Part shown: piece after piece, positions 26,676 through 34,048 of the stretch | How positions within the stretch are numbered: the stretch's first letter is position 1 | Layout of the letters: each line of letters begins with the position of its first letter | Source: Opitutaceae bacterium | Lineage (GTDB): Bacteria; Verrucomicrobiota; Verrucomicrobiia; Opitutales; Opitutaceae | Assembly (NCBI GenBank): GCA_016794665.1 | Contig: JAEUHB010000352.1 | Location: 1 to 34,048, forward strand | Reading direction: 5' to 3' | DNA length: 34,048 nt | Made by a program: the position numbers and the translations under genes | The notes under the pieces: model-generated | Told to the model about the DNA's origin: nothing | The model's database searches: none | The model's input: only the letters and a program-made list of their open reading frames with translations

Positions 26676-27797
26676 TCAGTCGTCGTCCGTCGCCGACGCG
26701 GCGCGCGGCGTGAAGACGTGGCCGGTGAGCGCGGCGAGCTTTTCCTCGTAGTCCGCCTTTTGCAGAGCGGCGACCACAGGTTCCACCGCACCCTCCATCA
26801 CCTGCGGCAAGGAATAAAGCGTGAGGCCGATGCGGTGGTCGGTGAGGCGGTTTTGCGGGAAATTGTAGGTGCGGATGCGCTCGCTGCGATCACCGGAGCC
26901 GATCTGGCTCTTGCGGGCCGCCGCATACTTCGCGCGCTCTTCGTCCTCCTTGAGCTTGAGCAGGCGCGACCGCAGCACCGCCATCGCGCTGGCCTTGTTC
27001 TTCTGCTGCGAGCGTCCATCGGCGCAAAACACGATCATGCCGGTGGGCTTGTGGATGATACGGACCGCGGAATCGGTGGTGTTGACGCCCTGGCCGCCCG
27101 GGCCGCTCGCGCGTTGCACGGTGATCTCGAGGTCCTGGGGATTGATGTCGATGTCGACCTCCTCCGCCTCCGGCAAAACCGCGACGGTGACGGTGGAGGT
27201 GTGGATGCGGCCGTTGGCCTCGGTCACCGGCACGCGCTGCACACGGTGCACACCGCTCTCGAATTTCAGCTGCTTGTAGACATCCGTGCCCGTAATCAGG
27301 AAAATGACTTCCTTCAGCCCGCCGCGCTCGGATGGGCTGCTGCTCATGTCCTGAATTTTCCATCCCCGCCCGGTCGCGTAGCGCGTGTAGAGGCGGTATA
27401 GCTCCGCGGCGAAGAGGCTCGCCTCGTCGCCCCCCGTGCCGGCACGGATCTCCATCACGGTGTTGCGCGAGTCCGTCGGCTCCGGCGGGATCATCGCGAG
27501 GAGGACGCGCTCCCGCAGATCAGCGCGGCGCCTTTCCAAATCGGGGAGTTCCGCGGCGGCGAGCTCGCGCATCTCCGCGTCGGCGGCCGGGTCCTTCATC
27601 ATCGCCTGCGCCTCCGTGATCTCCTGTTCGGCGCGGGCATGCGCGTGATAATCGGCCACGAGCTGCGTGATCTTCTGGTGCTCGCGCGTCACCTCGGCGG
27701 CCCGGCGGGCGTTGGCATAGAAGGACGGCTCCGCCATCTGCGCCGCGAGTTCATCGAGGCGGCGCTGAAACGGAGCGAGATCGGGGAGTGCGTCCAT
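26676..27797 (-). CDS. prfA: Peptide chain release factor 1
   Basis: RF1 ends translation at UAA and UAG. The 373 residues match the family. The codon-recognition tripeptide is PVT (190-192, in the PxT position of RF1 and unlike the SPF of RF2), and the catalytic GGQ is at 234-236 within [19 protein letters not shown] (118-126) and the [12 protein letters not shown] segment (313-324) are also typical. There is no RF2-style frameshift site. The ATG is at 27795-27797. It diverges from the HAD gene across 115 bases. Confidence 0.96.
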   Translation of the reverse strand: MDALPDLAPFQRRLDELAAQMAEPSFYANARRAAEVTREHQKITQLVADYHAHARAEQEITEAQAMMKDPAADAEMRELAAAELPDLERRRADLRERVLLAMIPPEPTDSRNTVMEIRAGTGGDEASLFAAELYRLYTRYATGRGWKIQDMSSSPSERGGLKEVIFLITGTDVYKQLKFESGVHRVQRVPVTEANGRIHTSTVTVAVLPEAEEVDIDINPQDLEITVQRASGPGGQGVNTTDSAVRIIHKPTGMIVFCADGRSQQKNKASAMAVLRSRLLKLKEDEERAKYAAARKSQIGSGDRSERIRTYNFPQNRLTDHRIGLTLYSLPQVMEGAVEPVVAALQKADYEEKLAALTGHVFTPRAASATDDD

Positions 27798-27912
27798 GAA
27801 TGGGAGGTCGGAAACGGCGGCGGGTGATTTGCGAATTGCTCGGGCCGCCCGTTGCGCTACGGATGACGGCCGGCATCACGCGAGGCGGCTAGCCTAGCGG
27901 TGCTGATCTGCA

Positions 27913-28938
27913 ATGGCCACGACACTGTTCACTCAAAACACCATCGCGTGCATCTGGGACTTCGACAAGACGTTAATCCCGGATTACATGCAGTCGCCGC
28001 TATTCCGGCGCTACGGCATCGACGAAGCCACGTTCTGGGAGGAGACCAACAAACTGGCCGAGCACTACAAGAAGCGCGGCTACCACCTCTCGCCCGAGAT
28101 CGCCTATCTCAATCACCTGCTCACCTACGTGCTCGCCGGCCCGCTCGCCGGGCTGAACAACAAGATCCTGCGGGACTGCGGCGCGGAGATAAAATTCTAT
28201 CCCGGCCTGCCGGAGTTTTTCGGGCTGGCGAAAAAATTCGCCGCCGAGCGCCCCGAGTATGTGAAGCACGAGATCTCCGTGGAGCACTACATTGTGAGCA
28301 CAGGCATCGCCCCAATGGTGCGCGGCAGTGCGATCGCCGGCCATGTGGACGGCGTGTGGGCGTGCGAATTCGTCGAAAACCCGCTCCAGCCGGGCTTCCT
28401 GAAGCAAAAGGAACTCGCCATCGAGGCCACCGCCGAAATCGCGCAGATTGGCATGGTGATCGACAACACCACGAAGACTCGCGCCATCTACGAAATCAAC
28501 AAGGGCACGAACAAAAACCCCGCGATCGACGTGAACTCGAAGATGGCCGCCGAGGATCGCCGCATCCCGCTCCAAAACATGATCTACATCGCCGACGGGC
28601 CGAGCGACGTGCCGAGCTTTTCCGTCGTGAAGGGCGGCGGCGGCCGCGCCTACGCCGTCTACAACCCCGACAAGCCCGAGGAGTTCGCCCAGAATGATCG
28701 CCTCCTCCAATCGGGCCGCATTCACGGCTACGGACCGGCCGACTACCGTGCCGGCTCAAGCACCGCGCAGTGGCTCCGGCTCCATCTCCACCAAATCTGC
28801 GATCGCATCGTGGCGGATCGCGAGGCGTCCGTCGCAGCCAAAGCGACAAAACCCCCGCGGCACCTCAACGCCACGCCGGAGGAGGAGGCCGCGAAACGCG
28901 CGGCCAAGGCGCCCAAGCAGGCAAATTTCCTGGAGTAA
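27913..28938 (+). CDS. HAD-superfamily protein of unknown substrate
   Basis: A 341-residue cytoplasmic protein with HAD phosphatase motifs: nucleophile motif DFDKT (16-20), motif II in VSTGI (128-132), and motif IV DGPSDVPSF (228-236). A helical cap region lies at about 25-95. The NKGTN segment (197-201) may carry the motif III lysine. It ends with a Lys/Ala-rich tail (about 305-337). A phosphatase or phosphotransferase is likely, but no substrate can be assigned, and neighbours give no hint: it diverges from prfA and converges on a FecR-domain gene. The ATG at 27913 has no Shine-Dalgarno. Confidence 0.8.
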   Translation: MATTLFTQNTIACIWDFDKTLIPDYMQSPLFRRYGIDEATFWEETNKLAEHYKKRGYHLSPEIAYLNHLLTYVLAGPLAGLNNKILRDCGAEIKFYPGLPEFFGLAKKFAAERPEYVKHEISVEHYIVSTGIAPMVRGSAIAGHVDGVWACEFVENPLQPGFLKQKELAIEATAEIAQIGMVIDNTTKTRAIYEINKGTNKNPAIDVNSKMAAEDRRIPLQNMIYIADGPSDVPSFSVVKGGGGRAYAVYNPDKPEEFAQNDRLLQSGRIHGYGPADYRAGSSTAQWLRLHLHQICDRIVADREASVAAKATKPPRHLNATPEEEAAKRAAKAPKQANFLE

Positions 28939-29004
28939 GAGCGGCGCAGCGCCAGGGCCGCCCGCAACAAAAGCGGCCTCGGCTTCAGGCGTATGCGCGG
29001 CGGC

Positions 29005-30435
29005 TCAGAAATTATTCGGGCTCACGTTCGCCGCCGGATCGATGGGCGTAAACGGCGTGATCGTCGGCTGACCTTGCTGCGGCGCGGGTGGCGTCACGAC
29101 GTTGTTGCCGCCCGCGGCGCCGGTCGGCGGAGTCGTCGTGCTGGTTGAGGTGCCACCCGGACCGGAAATCTGTGTCGTCACGGGACCGACCCCCGCATTG
29201 GAAAGGGTCGTGGTCGAAGTCGCGTTTGCACCGCCCGCCGTGGCCGTGGTCGTGATGAGAATCGAGTTGCTCGCTTGGTTCGGCGTCTGGGTGATCGTGA
29301 CGGTGGGGGGCGTTCCGCCGGTCGTGCCCGTGGCCGCCCCCGTGTTCACTGCGGCGGCAATCGTCGTGGCGATACCGGCGGCGTTGGGGCCGCCCGTGCC
29401 TTGGATGGCAGAGGCCGTCGCCACATCGCCGATCACGCTGAGCAAGCCGAGCACCGTCGTGCCGCCGGACCCGCCCGGAGCGACCTGCGCGACCGCCTGC
29501 GCCGCGCCCTGGGCGGCGGCCGAGGATTGGGTGAGCGTGCCCCCGGCGCGGTTGACCGCCTGCACCGCGGCAGCGGTGATCGCCGAGACCGCGTTGAGCA
29601 TCGTCTGGGTGCTGCCACTCGTCGCCGATCCGGGCGTGACGGCGGCTTGCACCAGCGTCTGCACAACGTAGCCGGCTTGACCCGGCAGCGCCGTGACCAC
29701 CGCCGTTGTCACCGCCTGCAGCATCGCGGTGGCGACTTCAGGGCCGCCCACGGCGGACGTGTTGCCCGCGACGTTCGCCGCCAACGTCTGCACGGCTACG
29801 AGGAGATCGGCGGCAAGCTCCGGCGAGCTTGCGACCAGCGTCGCGAGCGCCGCGGCGGAGCCGGCATTGTTGAGCGCGGCCTGGCCGTAGGGAATGGCGA
29901 TGGTCTGCCCGCCGCCAAGGTCGATGACGATGTTGCCATCGACGACGAAAGCCGAAGTGCCGTTGGCCACGGCCGAAACGCCATACACGGTGCCGCGCGC
30001 CGCCGCGACCCCACGAGGCGTGCGAATGCCAAACTTGGTAATCGCCTGTTTCGATGAATCGAGGGTCGAGATAATCTTGCCGCGTTCCAGCTCCAGCTCC
30101 GCGCTGCGCTTGCCGGCGTCGGCCCCGACGCTGAGCAGGCGGAGGCCGGCGAGCTTGACGCGCGAATTTTGCCGGATGGTCGCGACCGCGCCGGGGAACG
30201 TCTCGACGTAAACGTCAACGCGATCACCCGTCTCGATCACTGAGCCCTCGGCGATCGGCAGGTTCACGGCCGCCGCGGACCGCGTGCCGCCGGGCGCGGT
30301 AATCGTGGCCTGCTGGGGATTGCCGGTGATGCGGACGATCTTCGCCGTCATCTGCGCGAGCGCAGCGGCCGGAAGAAGCGAGGCCAGGAGGGCGCCAGTC
30401 AGGAGACGAACGAGGTGCTGTGCGGTGATGCTCAT
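29005..30435 (-). CDS. FecR-domain protein with long low-complexity tail
   Basis: A 476-residue exported protein. A signal peptide (about 1-28, ending ALAQ) precedes a FecR-like domain (about 60-165), with GSVIETGDRVDVYVET and VATIRQNSRVKLAG typical of the fold, and RTPRGVAAARGTVYGV near its end. From about residue 190 to the end it is Ala/Thr/Gly/Val/Pro-rich with very few charges and no lysine after about residue 134. Unlike classical FecR there is no N-terminal cytoplasmic sigma-binding part and no sigma factor next door, so a surface or cell-wall role is more likely than signalling. An alternative ATG at 30484-30486 adds 17 residues before the signal peptide. Confidence 0.8.
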   Translation of the reverse strand: MSITAQHLVRLLTGALLASLLPAAALAQMTAKIVRITGNPQQATITAPGGTRSAAAVNLPIAEGSVIETGDRVDVYVETFPGAVATIRQNSRVKLAGLRLLSVGADAGKRSAELELERGKIISTLDSSKQAITKFGIRTPRGVAAARGTVYGVSAVANGTSAFVVDGNIVIDLGGGQTIAIPYGQAALNNAGSAAALATLVASSPELAADLLVAVQTLAANVAGNTSAVGGPEVATAMLQAVTTAVVTALPGQAGYVVQTLVQAAVTPGSATSGSTQTMLNAVSAITAAAVQAVNRAGGTLTQSSAAAQGAAQAVAQVAPGGSGGTTVLGLLSVIGDVATASAIQGTGGPNAAGIATTIAAAVNTGAATGTTGGTPPTVTITQTPNQASNSILITTTATAGGANATSTTTLSNAGVGPVTTQISGPGGTSTSTTTPPTGAAGGNNVVTPPAPQQGQPTITPFTPIDPAANVSPNNF

Positions 30436-30568
30436 TGAGGCGGTGGTGGGCGAAGGGATTCGGGTCCGGGATTCGAGTAAGGGCATCGCAAGGAGGTATC
30501 AATAGGCAAAAAACTGGCGACAGCCCGCCGCGCCGCGACCGAGATTTGCAGTTTTCTCACCGCACCGG

Positions 30569-31018
30569 TCACGGCAGCCGCGCTTGCACGAGCTTGCTCA
30601 CGGCGCCGAAGTCGATGAGCGCCACGTCCGGGTGCTTCTTCAGCGCGGCGATGACTTTGCCCATTTCCTTCTTCGAGGCCGCGCCGGTCTCCGCGATGGC
30701 GGCGGTGACCAGGGCATCAAGCTTCGCGGGATCGAGCGCCTTGGGCAGGTATCTTTCGAGGATGGCGATCTCGGCGGCGTTAGCCGCCACGAGATCAGCG
30801 CGGCCGCCTTTCTCGAACTCGGCCTTGGCATCGGCGAGGTTCTTCACGGCCTTGCGGATCGTCGCGATCGCGAGCGCCTCGTCCACGTCCTTGTTGGCGT
30901 CCATCGCGGCGCGCTTGATCGCAGCGTCGGCGGTGCGGAGCGCGGTGGTCGTGGCGGAATCACGGGCTTTCATCGCGGTGATGATGTCGGCGCGCAGGGT
31001 GTCGTAGGTCGTGGCCAT
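30569..31018 (-). CDS. GatB/YqeY-domain protein
   Basis: A 149-residue all-helical protein of the YqeY family, related to the tRNA-binding tail domain of the GatB amidotransferase subunit. Typical segments are LRADIITAMKARD at the N-terminus, EIAILERYLPKALD (82-95) and the C-terminal KKEMGKVIAALKKHP (114-128). The cellular role of free-standing YqeY proteins is not settled; a tRNA-related function is often suggested. It is upstream of the FecR gene on the same strand with a 133-base gap, so shared transcription is uncertain. The ATG at 31016-31018 is 66 bases from the divergent hydrolase gene. Confidence 0.88.
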   Translation of the reverse strand: MATTYDTLRADIITAMKARDSATTTALRTADAAIKRAAMDANKDVDEALAIATIRKAVKNLADAKAEFEKGGRADLVAANAAEIAILERYLPKALDPAKLDALVTAAIAETGAASKKEMGKVIAALKKHPDVALIDFGAVSKLVQARLP

Positions 31019-31084
31019 GCCCCAAAATCAGATCGTGCATTGCGGGGCGCAACCGTGATTTCATCCTTACGGCCCCACCCTACC

Positions 31085-32341
31085 ATGATGACGATTCATG
31101 CCCGCCTCCGCCTGCTTGCTTTCGCCGCGCTGTTCCCCGCCGCCCGCGCCGACGTGCCGTGGCTCCCTGCCGCCATCCCGCCGAAGCCCGCCAACGGCCC
31201 TGCGCTCACGCCAGGCAACTACCTGAAGCCCGAGGTCGGCCAGGCCACGCTCGACGCAGCGCTGGGACAATTCCCCGATCGTGCGTCTTGGGAAACCTAC
31301 GCCGCGCACCTGCGCACGCGGATTCAGCAAGGCGCCAACCTCGCCCCGTGGCCCAAGCGCACTCCGCTCAACGCCGTCATCCGCCAGCGCCGCGCCCACG
31401 ACGGCTACTCCGTCGAGAACGTCGCCTTCGAATCCGTGCCGGGTTACTTTGTCACGGGAAACCTCTACCGCCCGCTCAACACCCCGCCGCCTCACGCCGT
31501 CGTGCTCTCGACACACGGCCACTACGGCCGCATCAACAAGCCCGAGGACTACGACAACCACGCGCGCTTCTCGCCGACCATGCAGAACCGCTGCGCCAGC
31601 CTCGCGCGCATGGGCGCCGTGGTTTTCTCAATCGACATGTTTGCCGCGGGCGAATCGATGGCGATCCTCGGGCAGGACGCGCACAAGAACCCGCTCGCGG
31701 TGAGCGTGCAGACGTGGAACGCGATGCGCGCCCTGGATTTTCTCCTCGGCCTTGAGGGCACGGACCCGACGCGCGTGGGTGTGAGCGGCGAATCCGGCGG
31801 CGGCACGCAGACGTTCCTGCTCACGGCGCTCGATCCGCGGGTGACCGTGAGCGCGCCGGTCGTGATGGTGTCGTCGTATTTCTTCGGCGGCTGCGCCTGC
31901 GAGAGCGGCCTGCCCATCCACCGCAGCGCCGATCACTTCGCCAACAACGCCATGATCGCCGCGCTCGCCGCGCCGCGCCCCTTGCTCCTCGTCTCCAATG
32001 GCGACGACTGGACCAAGCACAACCCGACGATCGAGTTCCCCTTTCTCCAGAAAATCTACGGCTACCACGGCGTGCGCGATCAGGTCGCCAACGTCCACCT
32101 GCCCGAAGAGCGCCACGACTACGGCCCGTCGAAGCGCGCCGCGGTCTACCGCTTCTTCGCTGACAAACTCCGCCTGAACCTCGCCGCCGTGCAGGCCGCT
32201 GGCGGCAGGATCGACGAGTCGCGCGTCACCGTGGAAAAGTCCGCGCAGCTGCGCGTCTTCACGGCCGACTATCCGATTCCCGCGAACGCGCTGCACGACG
32301 CCACGTCGATCGCGCAGGCGCTGAAAAAGCTGCAGCAGTAG
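31085..32341 (+). CDS. Secreted alpha/beta hydrolase (acetylxylan-esterase-like)
   Basis: A 418-residue exported hydrolase. A short signal peptide (about 1-22, ending ARA) leads into an alpha/beta fold with the nucleophile elbow GESGGG (Ser 237), a likely acid among D307/D308 (SNGDDWT) and His 344 (PEERHDYGPS). VLSTHGHYG (140-148) is the oxyanion-hole region, and FSIDMFAAGES (181-191) is typical of acetylxylan esterase and dienelactone-hydrolase relatives. A GGCACES cluster (268-274) may form a disulphide. Carbohydrate deacetylation is plausible for such families, but substrate is inferred only. Two adjacent ATGs at 31085 and 31088 are possible starts. Confidence 0.82.
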   Translation: MMTIHARLRLLAFAALFPAARADVPWLPAAIPPKPANGPALTPGNYLKPEVGQATLDAALGQFPDRASWETYAAHLRTRIQQGANLAPWPKRTPLNAVIRQRRAHDGYSVENVAFESVPGYFVTGNLYRPLNTPPPHAVVLSTHGHYGRINKPEDYDNHARFSPTMQNRCASLARMGAVVFSIDMFAAGESMAILGQDAHKNPLAVSVQTWNAMRALDFLLGLEGTDPTRVGVSGESGGGTQTFLLTALDPRVTVSAPVVMVSSYFFGGCACESGLPIHRSADHFANNAMIAALAAPRPLLLVSNGDDWTKHNPTIEFPFLQKIYGYHGVRDQVANVHLPEERHDYGPSKRAAVYRFFADKLRLNLAAVQAAGGRIDESRVTVEKSAQLRVFTADYPIPANALHDATSIAQALKKLQQ

Positions 32342-32417
32342 GCGGCGTCGCGGCGGCAAGGGATTGCGCCGGAATTTGCCGGACGACGCGGCGGCGGCGT
32401 TGTGCTACGGTGGCCGC

Positions 32418-33842
32418 ATGAGATTGAGCCACGCCACGATGTTTGCCCGCGTCCTTGAGAGCGACGCGTCGTGCAACGGCCGCTTTTTCTTCGGCGTCAC
32501 CTCGACCGGCATCTACTGCCTCCCCGCGTGCCGCGCGCGCAAACCGAGGCCGGAGAACGTCCGCTTCTTCCCCACCTGCGAGGCAGCGCGCGCCGCCGGC
32601 CTGCGCGCCTGCAAAAAATGCCACCCTGATGATTTCGCCCGCGGCGCCGACCCGGTGCTCGCTGACATCGAGACCCTCGTCGCCGAGGTGCGCGCCGCCC
32701 CGCAGAATTTCGCCGAGGCCCGCGCCATCGTGCGCCGCTCGGGCTTCGGCGCCACGCGGCTATTCGAGCTGCTGCGGCTGCACTACCACACGACGCCGGC
32801 CGATCTTTTGCTGCGCGCGCGGCTCGCCGCGGCGAAGACGCGTCTCCTTGAGACACGTGAGACGCTGGCCGCGACCGCCGCCGAGGTCGGCTTCGAATCG
32901 CTCTCGGTCTTTCACGCGCAGTTCCGCCGCCTCAACGGCCTCACGCCGGCCGCGTATCGCGAGCTGCTTGGCGCGCGCACGTTTGCGATCACGCTGCCGG
33001 AGGGTTACGCGCTCGGCTACCTGCGGCGTGCATTGAGCCGCGACATCCACAGCATGAACGAGCGCCTCGACGGCGATCGCTACGAGAGCGCCGTGCGCCT
33101 AAGCGGCGGCCCCACCCTGCTGCGGCTCATCCTCTCTCCAACCACGATCACGGCGGAAATCCCATCCGGCTCCGCCATCGAGGCCCACCCGCTCGTCGTC
33201 GGGCTGCTCGGCCTCGACCAGGACGCAGCCGCGTTCGCGCGGCTGGCGAAAAAACTCGGCCTCGCGCGCCTAGTCGCAGGCCGCCCGGAGTTGCGCATCA
33301 CGCAGACGCCCTCGATCTACGACGGCCTGCTGTGGGCGATCATCGGCCAGCAAATCAACTTTCCGTTCGCGTGCCTGCTCAAGCGCCGGATTTTCGAGCG
33401 CGCGGGCGAGAGACTCGACGGCGGCCTGATCGCTGCGCCAACCCCCGCCGCCGTCGCCGCGCTCGATCCTGCGGATCTGCTGCCGCTGCAGTTTTCGCGG
33501 CAGAAGGCTGGTTACGTCGTGGCGACCTCACGTCTCATCACCGAGGGTCGGCTCGATCTCGCGGCGCTGCGGGAATTGTCGGCCACGCGCGCGGAGCGCA
33601 CGCTGCTCGCGATCCGCGGGCTCGGTCCTTGGTCGGTGAATTACCTGATGATGCGCGCGCTGGGCTTTGCCGATTGCGTGCCGCTCGGCGACACGGGCGT
33701 GACCAGCGGCCTGCTCGACCTGCTGAAACTCGAGGAACGGCCCGATGTGCCCGCGACGCGCCGGCTCATGGCGATGTTTTCGCCCTACCGCAGCCTCGCC
33801 ACCGCGCATCTCTGGCAGTTCAATCAACCCATCCCGACATGA
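32418..33842 (+). CDS. Ada-type Zn/AraC regulator fused to AlkA DNA glycosylase
   Basis: A 474-residue alkylation-repair fusion. The Ada metal-binding domain (1-75) has four cysteines, C34, C38, C65 and C68; in E. coli Ada the first accepts methyl groups from phosphotriesters and switches on the regulon. An AraC-type HTH (about 80-183, with AATAAEVGFESLSVFHAQFR) follows, then an AlkA N-terminal domain (about 188-290) and an HhH-GPD glycosylase (about 295-474) with GLGPWSVNYLMMR and the likely catalytic Asp 425. The ATG at 32418 fits the Ada start. The TGA overlaps the next ATG (ATGA). It probably removes 3-methyladenine and controls its own expression. Confidence 0.92.
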   Translation: MRLSHATMFARVLESDASCNGRFFFGVTSTGIYCLPACRARKPRPENVRFFPTCEAARAAGLRACKKCHPDDFARGADPVLADIETLVAEVRAAPQNFAEARAIVRRSGFGATRLFELLRLHYHTTPADLLLRARLAAAKTRLLETRETLAATAAEVGFESLSVFHAQFRRLNGLTPAAYRELLGARTFAITLPEGYALGYLRRALSRDIHSMNERLDGDRYESAVRLSGGPTLLRLILSPTTITAEIPSGSAIEAHPLVVGLLGLDQDAAAFARLAKKLGLARLVAGRPELRITQTPSIYDGLLWAIIGQQINFPFACLLKRRIFERAGERLDGGLIAAPTPAAVAALDPADLLPLQFSRQKAGYVVATSRLITEGRLDLAALRELSATRAERTLLAIRGLGPWSVNYLMMRALGFADCVPLGDTGVTSGLLDLLKLEERPDVPATRRLMAMFSPYRSLATAHLWQFNQPIPT

Positions 33843-34048
33843 GGCAATTCTACGACACCTTCCCCACGCCCCTCGGCGAATTCTCGGTCGCGCTCAATGC
33901 GAGCGGGTCCGTCATCGCCACCGCCTTCGGCGGCCTGCCCGAGCTGCGCGAGCGATTCACGCCGGACGAAGTGATCCACGATCCGACCCGCGCCGCCGTG
34001 GTGCGCCGCGAGATCACCGAGTTCTTTGAAAACAAGCGGCGGGACTTC
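33839..34048 (+). CDS. ogt: Methylated-DNA-protein-cysteine methyltransferase, N-terminal part (3' truncated)
   Basis: The first 70 residues of what looks like an O6-alkylguanine-DNA alkyltransferase, which repairs O6-methylguanine by transfer to its own cysteine. FYDTFPTPLGEFSVALNASG is the usual start of the N-terminal RNase-H-like domain, and the EITEFFENKRRDF segment matches the helix before the linker. The active-site PCHR motif would lie beyond the window. Its ATG overlaps the stop of the Ada-AlkA gene by four bases (ATGA), so the two are surely one operon. Assignment rests on the partial sequence and this context. Confidence 0.82.
   Translation, partial: MRQFYDTFPTPLGEFSVALNASGSVIATAFGGLPELRERFTPDEVIHDPTRAAVVRREITEFFENKRRDF

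Noticed and set aside
28956..28978. GGCCGC / GCGGCC inverted repeat between the HAD and FecR genes
   Set aside because: Six pairs with an 11-base loop and no T run. A bidirectional terminator is possible but not supported.

Overview
The window is GC-rich, densely coded bacterial DNA from a diderm with an LPS-type outer membrane: bamA, an ompH/skp gene and lpxD are all present. Type IV pilus genes, a secreted PQQ-type propeller protein, a FecR-domain protein with a low-complexity tail and the overall gene style suggest Verrucomicrobiota, most likely an Opitutaceae-like lineage. That placement is inferred from gene content without a database search. No IS element, prophage, CRISPR array, rRNA or integrase was seen. 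No gap between genes exceeds about 250 bases.

Left block (1-9248): the 3' end of a CNT nucleoside transporter (+) converges on a minus-strand run that reads coaE, rho, a GspE/PilB ATPase, pilT, pilB, pilC. This gives the motor and platform proteins of a type IV pilus, with two extension-type ATPases and one retraction ATPase, but no pilins or secretin. Rho carries a disordered N-terminal extension of about 200 residues.

Middle block (9249-14294): comM and a secreted propeller protein (+) converge on a translationally coupled minus-strand pair, an HTH/metallo-beta-lactamase fusion followed by a two-TM protein. The fusion's metal site is altered. pyrE diverges from this pair. The pair is the least explained part of the window.

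Core block (14295-25455, all minus): transcription order is rplY, pth, rpsF, ssb, rplI, dnaB, bamA, ompH, an intrinsic terminator, then lpxD, prs and an HtrA protease. It joins a translation/replication cluster to outer-membrane biogenesis. Close spacing and overlapping start/stop codons suggest extensive cotranscription.

Right block (25456-34048): a tRNA-Asn gene diverges from rplY. prfA-prmC (minus) follows, then a HAD-family protein (+), a FecR-domain protein and a YqeY-like protein (both minus), a secreted alpha/beta hydrolase (+), and an alkylation-repair pair: an Ada-AlkA fusion overlapping the start of an ogt-type methyltransferase cut by the window end.

Most of the window is housekeeping. 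Nothing in it is clearly a new multi-gene system. The best candidates for novelty are the HTH/MBL plus membrane-protein pair, the Rho extension, and the three-arm hairpin after ompH.
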